Source of the DNA: Gammaproteobacteria bacterium Milos-ODIII6
GTDB taxonomy: Bacteria > Pseudomonadota > Gammaproteobacteria > Chromatiales > Chromatiaceae
NCBI GenBank assembly: GCA_029228645.1
Contig: JAPTHR010000004.1
Coordinates: 62,001-126,000 of the forward strand
Direction of reading: 5' to 3'
Length of the DNA stretch: 64,000 bases
Below are positions 17,998 to 31,062 of this stretch, in pieces. How positions within the stretch are numbered: the stretch's first letter is position 1; every line of letters starts with the position of its first letter. The notes beneath the pieces are model-generated. The model saw only the letters and a list, made by a program, of their open reading frames with translations. It did no database searches and was not told the DNA's origin. The translations under genes were made by a program, and so were the position numbers.

Positions 17998-18864
17998 ATG
18001 CACCTGCCCATCGAATACCTGTTGCTCTCGGCGGCCCTGTTCGGCCTGGTGATCGGCAGCTTCCTGAACGTGCTCATCCTGCGCCTGCCGCGCAAGATGC
18101 ATGCGGAACTCGCCGCCGCCTGCGCCGAGGCCGAAGGCGGGGAGTCCACGCCGCCGCCCAACCGCTGGTTCGGCCTCGACTACCTGATATCGCCGGGGTC
18201 GCGTTGCCCGCATTGCGATCATGCGATCCGCGCCTGGGAGAACATTCCCGTGCTGAGCTGGCTGCTGCTGCGCGGACGCTGCAGCGCCTGCGGCGCTCGG
18301 ATTTCCTGGCGCTATCCCCTGATCGAATCGCTGAGTGCATTGCTGACCGTTGCCGTGATCTATCGCTGGGGCCTTTCCTGGGAGGCGGCTGCCCTGTGCG
18401 TGTTGCTATGGGGCCTGCTGACCCTCGCGGTGATCGACATCGACGAACAGCTGCTGCCCGACCAGATCACCCTGCCCCTGCTGTGGCTCGGCCTGCTGTT
18501 CAATCTCGACGGGCAGCCGGTGAGCCTCGACGATGCGGTTGTCGGGGCGGCAGCCGGCTATCTCAGCCTGTGGCTGGTCTTTCAAGTGTTCCGCGCCCTG
18601 ACCAACAAGGAAGGCATGGGCTATGGCGACTTCAAGCTTCTGGCCCTGTTCGGCGCCTGGCTGGGATGGCAGATGCTGCCCCAGATCGTCCTGGTCTCTT
18701 CCTTTGTCGGCGCCCTCATCGGCCTATCCCTGACGCTGTTCAGGGGCCGCGACCACCAGGTGCCTATTCCCTTCGGCCCCTACCTCGTGATGGGGGGAAT
18801 GATCGCCCTGTTCTGGGGGCAACAGATCAACGACGCCTACCTGCAGATAGCGGGACTCGCCTGA
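17998..18864 (+). CDS. pilD: Prepilin peptidase/N-methyltransferase PilD
   Basis: 288-aa polytopic aspartic protease that removes the pilin leader and methylates the new N-terminal Phe. The zinc-binding cysteines are at 70, 73, 95 and 98. The two catalytic Asp residues sit in DIDEQLLPD and in the GYGDFKLL (GxGD) motif. It should also process the pseudopilins of any type II secretion system. It lies 27 bases after pilC and four bases before the coaE start. Confidence 0.96.
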   Translation: MHLPIEYLLLSAALFGLVIGSFLNVLILRLPRKMHAELAAACAEAEGGESTPPPNRWFGLDYLISPGSRCPHCDHAIRAWENIPVLSWLLLRGRCSACGARISWRYPLIESLSALLTVAVIYRWGLSWEAAALCVLLWGLLTLAVIDIDEQLLPDQITLPLLWLGLLFNLDGQPVSLDDAVVGAAAGYLSLWLVFQVFRALTNKEGMGYGDFKLLALFGAWLGWQMLPQIVLVSSFVGALIGLSLTLFRGRDHQVPIPFGPYLVMGGMIALFWGQQINDAYLQIAGLA

Positions 18865-18868
18865 GCCC

Positions 18869-19465
18869 GTGTTGCGGGTCGCCCTGACCGGCGGAATCGC
18901 CAGCGGCAAGACCTCTGTCAGCCATTTGTTCGCCGAGCTGGGCGTGCCGGTGATCGATACCGATGTCATCGCGCGCGAACTGGTGCAGCCGGGCAGCACC
19001 GGGCTGACGCGCATCGTGCGTCGCTTTGGGGTTGAGATACTGCGACCGGACGGCCACCTGGATCGCCGCCGCCTGCGCGACCGGATCTTCGCCAACCCCG
19101 AGGAACGACAGGCGCTGGAGAATATCCTCCATCCGGCGATCCGGCAGGCAGTGATCGAGCGCCTCGGGCGTCTGGATGCCCCCTACGCCATCGTTGTCAT
19201 ACCGCTGCTGCTCGAGAGCGGCCAGGACTGGCAGCAGGACCGGGTCCTGCTGGTGGATTCTCCCGAGGAACTGCAGAAGAAACGCCTGATAGCGCGTGAC
19301 AACTGCCCTCCGGAACAAGCACAGGAGGCACTCGAGGCGCAAGCGAGCCGAACCCAGCGCCTCGCGATTGCAGACGACGTGATCCGAAATGAAGGCGACC
19401 TGCGGCAGTTGCGCTCCGACGTCGAACGCCTGCATCGCCGCTACACCGAAATGGCTGCGGACTGA
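18869..19465 (+). CDS. coaE: Dephospho-CoA kinase
   Basis: 198 aa; last step of coenzyme A synthesis. The P-loop GGIASGKT is at residues 8-15, followed by DTDVIARELV and the lid region RDRIFANPEERQALENILHP. The start is GTG, four bases after the pilD stop. The pilD-coaE-zapD-yacG order is common in gammaproteobacteria. Confidence 0.95.
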   Translation: MLRVALTGGIASGKTSVSHLFAELGVPVIDTDVIARELVQPGSTGLTRIVRRFGVEILRPDGHLDRRRLRDRIFANPEERQALENILHPAIRQAVIERLGRLDAPYAIVVIPLLLESGQDWQQDRVLLVDSPEELQKKRLIARDNCPPEQAQEALEAQASRTQRLAIADDVIRNEGDLRQLRSDVERLHRRYTEMAAD

Positions 19466-19553
19466 AGGGGCGCCACCGCGATCGGCAGCGGGAACTTTAC
19501 CTGCCGACACGCCTGACGGACAATAGAGGGCTATCTGTCAGCAGGACTGCCTC

Positions 19554-20324
19554 GTGCCTGATTCCAGCATCGTTTTCGAACAGCCGTTGAACGAGAAGTG
19601 CCGCACCATGCTGCGCCTCGAGCACCTGTTCGAGCAACTCGACTACCATCTGCCGCTGGAAAGCCCCTGGCACGCACGCGCCGCCCTGAGGGCGCTGCTC
19701 GATATCGCCGTGATCCTGGCGCGCGCCGACATCAAATCCGAGCTCCTGAAAGAGATGGATCGCTACCGCGCATCGCTGGCTCGCATGGCCAGCGTGCCGG
19801 ACGTCGATCATCACCGCCTTCAGCATATCCTGCAGAATCTGCAGGACGTGCAGCAGGGGCTGCAGCGCGTGAAAGGGCAACTCGGCAACAGCCTGCGCAA
19901 GAGCGACTTTCTCAACGCCGTCCTGCAGCGCAGCGCCATTCCGGGTGGCGGCTTCGACTTCGACCTGCCCCAGCTGCACTACTGGCTGTCGCAGCCACAT
20001 CCGGAGCGGATGCTTCAGTTTGACGACTGGCGCAATGAGGTGGCGCCTGTTCACGAGGCGGTGGAACTCGTGCTCGGGCTGATACGGCACAGCACCACCT
20101 ACGCCGCCCGCCACGCGCGAGCCGGCTTTTATCAGCAGAGCCTGCCGTCCGGCGCTTCCGTGCAGATGATCCAGGTGCGAATTGCCGCCAGCGAGCGACT
20201 GTACGCCGAGATCAGCGGCGGCAAGCACCGTTTCAGCATCCGTTTCATGGACAATGTCGATCTCCAACACCCGGCCCAGACGGAACACGACCTGGATTTC
20301 GAATTGAACGTCAGCATCATATGA
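19554..20324 (+). CDS. zapD: Cell division protein ZapD
   Basis: 256 aa, alpha-helical N-terminal half and beta C-terminal half as in YacF/ZapD, which bundles FtsZ filaments and stabilises the Z ring. The N-terminus ([23 protein letters not shown], quoted here only as a landmark: VFEQPLNEK) is the most conserved part. The start is GTG behind CAGGA. It overlaps yacG by four bases. Together with ftsZ and the dcw genes it puts two Z-ring modules in this window. Confidence 0.93.
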   Translation: MPDSSIVFEQPLNEKCRTMLRLEHLFEQLDYHLPLESPWHARAALRALLDIAVILARADIKSELLKEMDRYRASLARMASVPDVDHHRLQHILQNLQDVQQGLQRVKGQLGNSLRKSDFLNAVLQRSAIPGGGFDFDLPQLHYWLSQPHPERMLQFDDWRNEVAPVHEAVELVLGLIRHSTTYAARHARAGFYQQSLPSGASVQMIQVRIAASERLYAEISGGKHRFSIRFMDNVDLQHPAQTEHDLDFELNVSII

Positions 20325-20521
20325 GCAAGAAGACGCCTACCGTGGTGGCCTGCCCGACATGCAACCGCGCCGTGGAGTGGAGTGAAAAATCCCGCTGGCG
20401 CCCCTTCTGCAGCGAACGCTGCCGTCTGATCGACCTCGGCGAGTGGCTCCAGGAGAGCCACCGGATACCAGGCGAGGAGCAGTCGCCGCAGGCGCTGCCG
20501 GAATCCGAAAACGATTACTGA
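20321..20521 (+). CDS. yacG: DNA gyrase inhibitor YacG
   Basis: 66-aa zinc protein that binds GyrB and inhibits DNA gyrase in E. coli. The zinc ligands are Cys11, Cys14, Cys30 and Cys34 (CPTC and CSERC), followed by LIDLGEW. It overlaps zapD by ATGA, so the two are translationally coupled. The C-terminal tail is acidic and probably disordered. Confidence 0.93.
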   Translation: MSKKTPTVVACPTCNRAVEWSEKSRWRPFCSERCRLIDLGEWLQESHRIPGEEQSPQALPESENDY

Positions 20522-20554
20522 AGCGGACACTCCGCGCTGGGATGAACTTCCTGG

Positions 20555-20974
20555 CTAGAGCGGATATTCGGCCAGCCAACGGCGCCCCTCGGCGGCCACT
20601 GTGAGGCGAAGCTGGATCGCCTCGGTAGCCACCTGCAGGATCCAGCGACCCTCTCCCTGCGGCCTCAGCAACGGGGCTTCCAGCTCGTGCGCCTGGCGAT
20701 CGAGCTGGATGACCTCCAGCGCCGCGCCGGGCGGCAGCTTTTCAGCCACGACGAGCAGCGCCGGCCCCTGCGGGACCGGTCCGACCAGGAGCGCAAAATG
20801 TCCGGCATACGCGGCGCAGGGCGCCTTCCTGGGACGGCAGTCCTGCTCCGTCTGCATCAGGCTCAGACCCGCCTCCTGACGCAGTTCGGCACGATGCCCG
20901 ACCTGCGACCAGGCAATCACCAGGCCGACCGCCAGAATGATGTAAAAGATCAGGTAACGGTTAAAGTTTTGCAT
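20555..20974 (-). CDS. Unrecognised single-pass membrane protein
   Basis: 139 aa, no family recognised. One membrane helix (about 7-22, IFYIILAVGLVIAW) is followed by a soluble domain rich in short beta-like strands, with two Cys (in DCRPRKAPC) that could form a disulfide if periplasmic. The topology resembles FixH-like or small envelope proteins, but no motif supports a function. Its ATG lies inside the last codons of the mutT gene (14-base overlap), so it is translated from the argJ-mutT transcript. It converges on yacG. Confidence 0.7.
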   Translation of the reverse strand: MQNFNRYLIFYIILAVGLVIAWSQVGHRAELRQEAGLSLMQTEQDCRPRKAPCAAYAGHFALLVGPVPQGPALLVVAEKLPPGAALEVIQLDRQAHELEAPLLRPQGEGRWILQVATEAIQLRLTVAAEGRRWLAEYPL

Positions 20975-21911
20975 CGTCCCAGAACCCCCTGATGCCCGCT
21001 ATGCCCTGCCCCCCCGCGTCCTGCGCAGCAGGCAGCAGCCTCTCGTGCATGCCGCCGAGCGCATATACCGGCAGCCCGGCGTCCCGCACCAGGCGCGCAA
21101 ATCCGTCCCAACGCAGCGGTTGCGCGTCCGGATGGCTGCGGGTCGGCAACACCGGCGAGAGTACCGCGAAATCGAGCCCCAGCTGGCGCGCCCGGGCCAA
21201 GTCGGCCGCATCGTGACAGGAGGCCGCAATCAGGGCCACACCCTCCGGACGGCGCTTACAGGAACGTAGCTGACGGCTGTTGAGATGCAGGCCCCGTGGC
21301 TGCAGAAGCTCGGCGCCACGCATACCCGCATTCAGCAGGACCGACACGCCGGCGCCACGGCAGCCTTCCTCGACGGCCCGGAAGAGACCCGCCGCGTCGA
21401 CCCCAGCGGTATCGAAGACCCGGTACTGCAGCAGGCGCAGACCGCGCGTCAGAAGCGCATCCAGTTGCGCGAGGAAGTCATCCGGATCGGAAATCTCCGG
21501 CGGCGTGATCACGTAGCGGTCGGGAAGCTGCAACGCGGCCACGATGGGACGGTCGGCCGCTGGCATCGGATAGTCCGCGAGCGCCCCCGGCTCCGCCCAA
21601 GCCAGGGGCTGCCCTTCCCGGCTGTGGGGTTCGCCGGACCAGCCGTGCACGCGATAGACGTGCAAAACCACTTCCAGCTCGGGGTAACGATGGGAGACCC
21701 GGATCAGTGGCTGGGCCGACTCCACCCAGACCCCGATCTCCTCGTGCAGCTCGCGCGCGAGCGCCGCCTCGGGGGTCTCGCCGGGCTCGATCTTGCCGCC
21801 GGGGAACTCCCACAAACCACCTTGGTGCGCATCGTCGTGGCGTTTGGCCAGGAGGATCCGCCCGGATGCATCGAGCAAGGCTCCCGCCGCAACGTGCACC
21901 ACCCCGGCCAT
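20961..21911 (-). CDS. mutT: MutT Nudix hydrolase fused to a ThiE-like domain
   Basis: 316 aa. Residues 1-130 are a MutT-type 8-oxo-dGTP diphosphatase with the Nudix box beginning GGKIEPGETPEAA and ending REL.EE. Residues 140-310 resemble thiamine-phosphate synthase (TIM barrel), but the phosphate-binding end is short (YALGGM) and several catalytic positions are not apparent, so thiamin synthesis is doubtful. This fusion is known in gammaproteobacteria such as Pseudomonas at the same place after argJ. The start lies two bases downstream of the argJ stop. Confidence 0.9.
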   Translation of the reverse strand: MAGVVHVAAGALLDASGRILLAKRHDDAHQGGLWEFPGGKIEPGETPEAALARELHEEIGVWVESAQPLIRVSHRYPELEVVLHVYRVHGWSGEPHSREGQPLAWAEPGALADYPMPAADRPIVAALQLPDRYVITPPEISDPDDFLAQLDALLTRGLRLLQYRVFDTAGVDAAGLFRAVEEGCRGAGVSVLLNAGMRGAELLQPRGLHLNSRQLRSCKRRPEGVALIAASCHDAADLARARQLGLDFAVLSPVLPTRSHPDAQPLRWDGFARLVRDAGLPVYALGGMHERLLPAAQDAGGQGIAGIRGFWDDAKL

Positions 21912-21913
21912 GG

Positions 21914-23133
21914 TCAGGAGCGGTACTCCGCGTTGATCTTGACGTAGTCGTAAGAGAGGTCGCAGGTGAGCACCGTGGTGGCCACCTCACCCATGCCGAG
22001 CTCAACCCGGATCTGGTAGGAGGAACGATCCATCACCCGCTGTCCGTCCTGCTCTCGATAGGCGGGATCGCGTCCGCCATGGCTGACGATGCAAACCTCG
22101 TCCAGATGGATGCGCACGCGCTCGAGGTCGATCGGCACGCCCGCACGACCGACTGCGGCCAGGATCCGGCCCCAGTTCGGATCGGCCGCGAACAGCGCCG
22201 TCTTGACCAGTGGCGAATGCGCAATGGTGTAGGCAACCACACGCGCCTGCTCGATGTCCGCTGCCCCTTCCACCCGCACTTCGACCAGGCGCGTTGCGCC
22301 CTCGCCATCCCGCACGATCTCGCGCGCCAGGTGGTAGCAGACCGCATCCAGCGCCTGCTGCAGGCGCGCCCGATCCTCACCTTTCGGCGTGATCCCGGAA
22401 GCGCCGCTCGCCACCAGCACGCAGGCGTCGTTGGTCGAGGTGTCCCCATCCACCGTGATGCTGTTGAAGGATGGCGCGACCGCGCGCTCCAGCATCTCCT
22501 GCAGGCGTTTCGGCTCCACCTGGGCATCGGTGGCGACAAAGGCCAGCATGGTCGCCATGTCGGGGCGGATCATCCCGGAGCCCTTGGCGATTCCCGTCAC
22601 GCGCACCTCGCCAGCGGAAAGGGCGACCGTGCAGCTGCACTGCTTGGGACGCGTGTCGGTGGTCATGATGGCCTTCGCGGCGGCTCCCCAGGCATCTCCC
22701 TCAAGGGATTCGAGCAGGCCCGGCAACGCCCGCTCGAAGGGAGCCAGCGGCAGGTCCTGTCCGATCACGCCGGTCGAGAAAGGCAGCACCTGCGATGGGC
22801 GGCATCCGCCTGCCACGGCGAGCACATCGCAGGTCGCCTTGGCAGCCTGCATGCCGCTGGCGCCGGTGCCGGCATTGGCGTTGCCCGAATTGATCAGCAG
22901 GTAGCGTACCTGGCCTTGAGCCAGGTGTTCGCGGGCCAGCACGACAGGGGCCGCGCAAAAGCGGTTGCGGGTAAAGACCGCAGCGACGGCAGAGTCCGGC
23001 GCGAGTTCGAACAGGCACAGATCCGGGCGACCCTGGTAGCGGATACCCGCCTCGGCGGCGGCCACGCGGATTCCCGCCACCGGTCGGGCGGCACGCTCCT
23101 CGATCCTGACAGCGGCCGCGGCCTCACCGACCA

Positions 23134-23134
<1 letters not shown>
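21914..23134 (-). CDS. argJ: Bifunctional ornithine acetyltransferase/N-acetylglutamate synthase ArgJ
   Basis: 406 aa. Transfers acetyl from N-acetylornithine to glutamate in the cyclic arginine pathway. The autocleavage site lies in GSGMIRPDMATMLAF, before the Thr that becomes the N-terminal nucleophile of the beta chain. The oxyanion residues in FSTGVIGQDLP are present. The start MVGEAAAAVR is chosen because its ATG overlaps the secA stop (TGATG); a longer frame to 23182 would run into secA. Confidence 0.95.
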
Positions 23135-25944
<2,810 letters not shown>

Positions 25945-26056
25945 GAAATGCGCCTGCGTGGAAAGACCTCGAAAGTTGCGCATGATAGCGCAATGGAGGC
26001 GGCCTGGCGGCCGAACCTGAGACGGCCGGCCAGCTTAAAAAAACGGCCCAGGCGCT

Positions 26057-26977
26057 TCAGGGAGCGCGGATGAACTTGGCGGGATTTACCAGCTGGCCCT
26101 GCTTGCGGACCTCGAAGTGCACATGCGGGCCCGTGGAGCGACCGGTGCTGCCGAGCAAAGCGATCAACTCGCCCTTGGCGACCACATCCCCGGTCGCGAC
26201 CAGGTTCTTCTGGTTGTGTGCGTACACCGTCGTGTATCCGTCCGGATGCTTGATTTCGATCCGGTTGCCGTAGGCGCTGCCGTTGTCCGATTCGATCACC
26301 ACCCCAGCGGCTACTGAACGCACCGGGCTGCCTTCCTTGCCGGCGAAGTCGATCCCATGGTGGGAGCGTCGTTTGCCCGAGATGGGATCGATGCGACGCC
26401 CGAAACCGGACGACACCCAGCCGCCGTCCACCGGACGACCGGACGGCAGCGACTCATTAATCAGGGCGCGATTGGCGAGGTGAGTCTCGAGCATCTCGAG
26501 TTTTGACGCGCGGTCCTGGAACAGCCGCTCGATACGGTCGAGGTCGGCGATGATGTCGCGCACGCTCGAGGAATCGCCGTCCTCACCCAGGCCACCCTGG
26601 GCCGGCTCCGAGGCGAAATCGAACTCGCTGCTGTCGAGCTTGCCCACACCGACCAGCCTTTCGCCAAGCGCATCCAGACGCATTATCCTGGCCTGCAGCT
26701 TGGCAATCCGCAGTGCCAACGCGTCCAGGTGCGCGCGCTGCTCGACCTGCGCAGTCCTGACGTCCAGTCGCTCGCGCTCGAGCAGACCCTCGACCTCGGC
26801 CGAGGCGAAGGCACGTCCATTGGTCTCGGCGCGCTGCAGACCCAGGTGATAACCGGCACCCAGGAGCACCGCGGAAAACAGCGCCATCCCCGGAACCAAC
26901 CACCCCATGGTCGCCGGGATGCCGGGTTCGTGCCGGCGCTTGTTCTTGTAAAACCGCGAAAGGAGGTTATTGTTCAT
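26057..26977 (-). CDS. M23-family (LytM) metallopeptidase
   Basis: 306 aa. One N-terminal membrane anchor (about 24-45), a predicted coiled coil (about 60-150), then a LytM domain with the zinc ligands in HHGIDF and HVHFEV. All ligand residues are present, so it may be an active peptidoglycan endopeptidase rather than a degenerate EnvC/NlpD-type activator. The gene next to secA and lpxC in Pseudomonas has the same layout. No secretion signal cleavage site is evident, so it probably stays anchored facing the periplasm. Confidence 0.88.
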   Translation of the reverse strand: MNNNLLSRFYKNKRRHEPGIPATMGWLVPGMALFSAVLLGAGYHLGLQRAETNGRAFASAEVEGLLERERLDVRTAQVEQRAHLDALALRIAKLQARIMRLDALGERLVGVGKLDSSEFDFASEPAQGGLGEDGDSSSVRDIIADLDRIERLFQDRASKLEMLETHLANRALINESLPSGRPVDGGWVSSGFGRRIDPISGKRRSHHGIDFAGKEGSPVRSVAAGVVIESDNGSAYGNRIEIKHPDGYTTVYAHNQKNLVATGDVVAKGELIALLGSTGRSTGPHVHFEVRKQGQLVNPAKFIRAP

Positions 26978-27065
26978 CGCTCAGCCGTCTGTTAGTTCAG
27001 TTGTCCAAAAGGGATTCACCGTTCGCAGCGGATCCCTCCACACCAGCGAATTTCATTCTCATTCC

Positions 27066-27509
27066 ATGCGAGCCAAGCCGAGACACATTGGGCGCCTGAT
27101 GCGCGAGCAAAAGACCCTGGCCCACCTGACTGCGCAGGCGCAGTACCAGGAACGCCTGCTGGCTCGCCTTCGCGCGGAGCTCCCCGAGCCCCTCGCTTCC
27201 CATTGCATCGGTGCGGCCCTCAAGGGCAGCACGCTTTCGCTGCTGGTCGATTCACCCGTGTGGAACGCCAGGTTGAGGTTCCAGTCACCCCAGCTGCTCA
27301 GCCAGCTGCGCAGTGACTTTCCGGGCCTCGCCAATATTCAGGTCACTGTCGCTCGTCCCGCGGTAACCCGGCCAAAGCCTTCTCGCCACCGCCCGCGCAT
27401 GCGTTCCACGCAGGCCGCGTCGATCGTCGAACAGGCATCCTCAGGCATTTCCGATCCCGCCCTGAGCGAGGCTTTGCAGCGACTCGCGAAGGTGCTCGAG
27501 GTCGATTGA
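27066..27509 (+). CDS. dciA: DciA-like DUF721 protein
   Basis: 147 aa from MRAKPRHIGRLM. The DUF721 domain covers about residues 10-95 (LASHCIGAALKGSTLSLLV and SPVWNARLRF), followed by a basic linker and a short helical tail. DciA is the helicase operator that helps load DnaB in bacteria without DnaC. In Pseudomonas it also lies between lpxC and the M23/secA genes. It is the only plus-strand gene in this section, and its stop is 14 bases from the lpxC stop. Confidence 0.82.
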   Translation: MRAKPRHIGRLMREQKTLAHLTAQAQYQERLLARLRAELPEPLASHCIGAALKGSTLSLLVDSPVWNARLRFQSPQLLSQLRSDFPGLANIQVTVARPAVTRPKPSRHRPRMRSTQAASIVEQASSGISDPALSEALQRLAKVLEVD

Positions 27510-27523
27510 CCGGAATACCGGGT

Positions 27524-28435
27524 TCAGGAGGCCCGCACGGGTTTCATGTAGGAGATCGGCACCGTGTCTTCGTGTTCGAAGGTGATCTCCTCCCACGCAT
27601 CGCGATGCGCGACGAGATCTTTCAGCAGGCGATTGTTCAGGGCATGCCCCGACTTGTAGCCGCTGAAGGCACCAATCAGGCTGCAACCGAGGAGATACAG
27701 ATCCCCGATCGCATCCAGAATCTTGTGTTTGACGAACTCGTCTTCGTAACGCAGGCCGTCCTCGTTCAACACCCGGAAATCATCCACGACGATGGCATTG
27801 TCCATGCTGCCACCGAGGGCGAGGCCGTTTTCCCGCAGGTTCTCGATGTCGCGCAGGAAACCGAAGGTGCGCGCGCGGCTGACCTCCTTTACGAAAGAGG
27901 TGGACGAGAAATCCATCTCCGCCTCGTTCCTTTTGCCATCGATCGCCGGGTGGTCGAAATCGATACCGAACCGGACCTTGAAACCCTCGAAGGGCTCGAA
28001 GCGCGCGAACTTGTCACCGTCCCTGACCTCGATCGGCTTGAGAATCCGGATGTAACGCTTGGGCGCCTTCTGCTCTTGCATGCCGGCAGACTGGATGAGG
28101 AAGACGAAAGGCCCGGCACTGCCGTCCATGATCGGCACCTCCGGCGCGCTGACGTCGACATAGGCATTGTCGATGCCGAGGCCCGCAAAGGCGGACAGCA
28201 GATGCTCCACGGTGGAGATGCGGACTCCATCCTTGACCAGTGTCGTGGAGAGGCGGGTGTCGCCCACCAGCTCCGCCTTGGCCGGAATATCCACCGGCTC
28301 GGGGAGATCGACCCGTCGGAACACGATCCCGGTACCCGGCGCCGCCGGGCGCAGGGTCAGGTACACCTTTTCGCCGGTATGCAGGCCGACTCCGGTCGCC
28401 CGGATAACGTTCTTCAATGTGCGCTGCCTGATCAT
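27524..28435 (-). CDS. lpxC: UDP-3-O-acyl-N-acetylglucosamine deacetylase LpxC
   Basis: 303 aa; committed step of lipid A synthesis. The zinc ligands are His78 in [10 protein letters not shown] and the His and Asp of HKILDAIGD near 237-241; the catalytic His lies near the end in GHALNN. The C-terminus (KPVRAS) is short, so regulation by FtsH through a C-terminal degron may differ from E. coli. It follows ftsZ by 159 bases with its own candidate promoter. Confidence 0.97.
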   Translation of the reverse strand: MIRQRTLKNVIRATGVGLHTGEKVYLTLRPAAPGTGIVFRRVDLPEPVDIPAKAELVGDTRLSTTLVKDGVRISTVEHLLSAFAGLGIDNAYVDVSAPEVPIMDGSAGPFVFLIQSAGMQEQKAPKRYIRILKPIEVRDGDKFARFEPFEGFKVRFGIDFDHPAIDGKRNEAEMDFSSTSFVKEVSRARTFGFLRDIENLRENGLALGGSMDNAIVVDDFRVLNEDGLRYEDEFVKHKILDAIGDLYLLGCSLIGAFSGYKSGHALNNRLLKDLVAHRDAWEEITFEHEDTVPISYMKPVRAS

Positions 28436-28534
28436 TTGTCTCGACCCCGAATTGGTTTCCTCATCACCGGTCCAACAACTGACCGAAGCCCACTTTCGCC
28501 ATTCAGGCGCTGAATTGACTAGGTAATTACCCTA

Positions 28535-28563
28535 ATTCTCTGCAATTTACCGCTCATATTCAA
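28535..28563 (-). promoter_or_regulatory. Candidate sigma-70 promoter of lpxC
   Basis: TTGAAT, a 17-base spacer and GAGAAT in the AT-rich ftsZ-lpxC gap, each hexamer four of six. The predicted leader is about 93 bases. A separate lpxC promoter at this place is known in E. coli. Confidence 0.4.
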
Positions 28564-28594
28564 GCCATACGAGCTACTCCCACTGGATAATCGC

Positions 28595-29785
28595 TCAGTC
28601 GGCCTGGCGTCGCAGGAAGGCCGGGATGTCCAGGTACTCCATATTCTGCTTGGATGCAGACTCGGCGTAGCTCTTCGCGCTCTCCCCCTGACGGCGCAGG
28701 GCCGGTGGCACGTCGAGCTTGTTGTAGTCCTTCTCTGAGACCTTCCGCTCGTCGCCGATGTCACCGTTGGCCACCTTCGGCACCGGTTTGATGTCGACCG
28801 TCTGCGGAGCCGGCTCGACGACCTCCGAACTCCTGCCCAGGCCGGTGGCAACCACGGTCACTCGCATTTCGTCCACCATCTCCGGATCGATCACGGTGCC
28901 GACCACCACGGTGGCATCCTCGCAAGCGAACTCCTTGACGGTGCTGCCGACCTCGTCGAATTCGCCGATGGCGAGGTCCAGACCGGCAGTGATGTTGACC
29001 AGGAGCCCCTTCGCCCCGGAGAGGTTGACGTCTTCCAGGAGCGGGCTGCGGATGGCGATCTCGGCGGCTTCACGGGCTCGATCCTCACCGGTGGCGACCC
29101 CGGTACCCATCATCGCAACCCCCATTTCCGACATCACGGTGCGCACGTCGGCAAAGTCCACGTTGATCAGGCCGGGCTTGGTAATCAGCTCCGCAATGCC
29201 CTGCACCGCGTTGAGCAACACGTCATTGGCCGCCTTGAAGGCATCCAGGAGCGACGTCGTCTTGCCCAGCACGGCCAACAGTTTCTCGTTGGGGATGGTG
29301 ATCAGCGAATCAACGTGCTCCCCCAGGGCCTTGATGCCCGCTTCCGCGATCTGCATGCGCTTGGTACCCTCGAAGGTGAAGGGCTTGGTGACCACCGCGA
29401 CCGTTAGAATGCCCAGTTCCCTGGCCACCTCCGCCACCACCGGCGCCGCACCGGTTCCCGTTCCGCCGCCCATGCCGGCGGTGATGAACACCATGTCGGA
29501 TCCCTCGATGGCCTCGGCGATCCGGTCGCGATCCTCGATGGCCGCCTCGTAGCCACGCTCCGGGTTGGCGCCAGCGCCGAGCCCCTTGGTGACGTTCGAC
29601 CCCAACTGCAGGGCGGTGCGCACCTCGGTGTTGTTCAAGGCCTGGGCATCGGTATTGGCGCAGATGAAATCGACCCCCTCGATGTTGGAGCGCAGCATGT
29701 GATTGACCGCGTTTCCGCCACCACCACCGACACCGATCACCTTGATGACCGCACTCTGACTGTCCACATCCATTAACTCAAACAT
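28595..29785 (-). CDS. ftsZ: Cell division GTPase FtsZ
   Basis: 396 aa tubulin homologue that forms the Z ring. The tubulin signature [10 protein letters not shown] ends at about residue 115, and the T7 loop [11 protein letters not shown] is present. A variable linker (about 320-380) leads to the C-terminal peptide [10 protein letters not shown], which binds FtsA and ZipA. It lies 38 bases after ftsA. Confidence 0.98.
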   Translation of the reverse strand: MFELMDVDSQSAVIKVIGVGGGGGNAVNHMLRSNIEGVDFICANTDAQALNNTEVRTALQLGSNVTKGLGAGANPERGYEAAIEDRDRIAEAIEGSDMVFITAGMGGGTGTGAAPVVAEVARELGILTVAVVTKPFTFEGTKRMQIAEAGIKALGEHVDSLITIPNEKLLAVLGKTTSLLDAFKAANDVLLNAVQGIAELITKPGLINVDFADVRTVMSEMGVAMMGTGVATGEDRAREAAEIAIRSPLLEDVNLSGAKGLLVNITAGLDLAIGEFDEVGSTVKEFACEDATVVVGTVIDPEMVDEMRVTVVATGLGRSSEVVEPAPQTVDIKPVPKVANGDIGDERKVSEKDYNKLDVPPALRRQGESAKSYAESASKQNMEYLDIPAFLRRQAD

Positions 29786-29823
29786 GTCTCTATCCCCCTA
29801 CAGCAGGCGCTCGAGCGCCAAAA

Positions 29824-31062
29824 TCAAAAATTTCCCTGGAACCAGCTCTTCATCCGGTTCCAGACCGACTTGATTCCTCCGCCTGCGCTCAATTCGGGCA
29901 GGCGCACCGCACGATTGCGGTGTCCAAACAACAGCAAACCAACTCCCGTGGCATGGATCGGATTGCGCACCACGTCCACCAGGCCGGTGACGTACTGCGG
30001 AATCCCCAAACGCACCGGCATATGAAAGACCTCTTCCGCCAGGTCGATGACCCCTTCCATCTTGGAGCTACCGCCGGTCATCACCACGCCACCGGCGACC
30101 AGGTCCTCGAATCCCGACCGCCGCAACTCCCCCTGCACCAGGCCCAGCAGTTCCTCGTAGCGTGGCTCGACCACCTCCGCCAGGGTCTGACGCGACAGCC
30201 GGCGAGGCGGCCGGTCGCCGATACTCGGCACCTCGATGGTCTCGTCCGGACTGGCCAGCTGGGTGAGAGCGCAGGCGTACTTGAGTTTGATTTCCTCGGC
30301 ATGCTGGGTCGGCGTACGCAGCGCGACCGCGATATCGTTGGTCACCTGGTCTCCGGCGATCGGTATCACCCCGGTGTGACGGATCGAGCCTCCGGTAAAG
30401 ACCGCGATATCCGTGGTCCCACCGCCGATGTCCACGAGGCAGACGCCGAGGTCCTTCTCATCCTCTTCGAGTACCGAGTAGCTGGACGCGAGCTGCTCCA
30501 GGATCAGGTCCTCGACCTCCAGACCGCAGCGGCGTACACACTTGACGATGTTTTGCGCGGCACTGACCGAACCGGTCACCATGTGCACGCGCGCCTCCAG
30601 GCGCACGCCGGACATCCCGACCGGGTCGTGAATGCCCTCCTGGTTATCGATGATGAATTCCTGGGGCAGTATGTGCAGGATCTTCTGGTCCGCCGAGATG
30701 GGCACCGCGCGCGCCGCGTCGATCACCCGGTCCACGTCCGCGTGTGTGACCTCGCCGTCCTTTATGGCCACGATGCCGTGCGAATTGAGGCTGGACACAT
30801 GACTCCCCGCGATGCCCGCGTACACGGAATCGATCTCGACCCCGGCCATCAGCTCCGCCTCTTCGACTGCACGCTGAATCGATTGCACCGTGGATTCGAT
30901 ATTGACCACCACGCCCTTTTTGAGGCCGCGCGAGGGATGCGAGCCCAGGCCGATGATTTCGATCGAGTCGTCGTCCTTGACCTCTCCCACGATCGCAACG
31001 ACCTTGGATGTGCCGATATCCAGTCCGACGATGATGTTCTTGTCTGAACGCTTAACCATCAA
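29824..31062 (-). CDS. ftsA: Cell division protein FtsA
   Basis: 412-aa actin-like membrane tether of FtsZ. The phosphate-1 loop GLDIGTSKVVAIVGE is near residue 13, phosphate-2 VDIGGGTTDIAVF near 205, and an amphipathic C-terminal helix (VWNRMKSWFQGNF) can act as the membrane anchor. The start overlaps the ftsQ stop by four bases. Confidence 0.97.
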   Translation of the reverse strand: MMVKRSDKNIIVGLDIGTSKVVAIVGEVKDDDSIEIIGLGSHPSRGLKKGVVVNIESTVQSIQRAVEEAELMAGVEIDSVYAGIAGSHVSSLNSHGIVAIKDGEVTHADVDRVIDAARAVPISADQKILHILPQEFIIDNQEGIHDPVGMSGVRLEARVHMVTGSVSAAQNIVKCVRRCGLEVEDLILEQLASSYSVLEEDEKDLGVCLVDIGGGTTDIAVFTGGSIRHTGVIPIAGDQVTNDIAVALRTPTQHAEEIKLKYACALTQLASPDETIEVPSIGDRPPRRLSRQTLAEVVEPRYEELLGLVQGELRRSGFEDLVAGGVVMTGGSSKMEGVIDLAEEVFHMPVRLGIPQYVTGLVDVVRNPIHATGVGLLLFGHRNRAVRLPELSAGGGIKSVWNRMKSWFQGNF

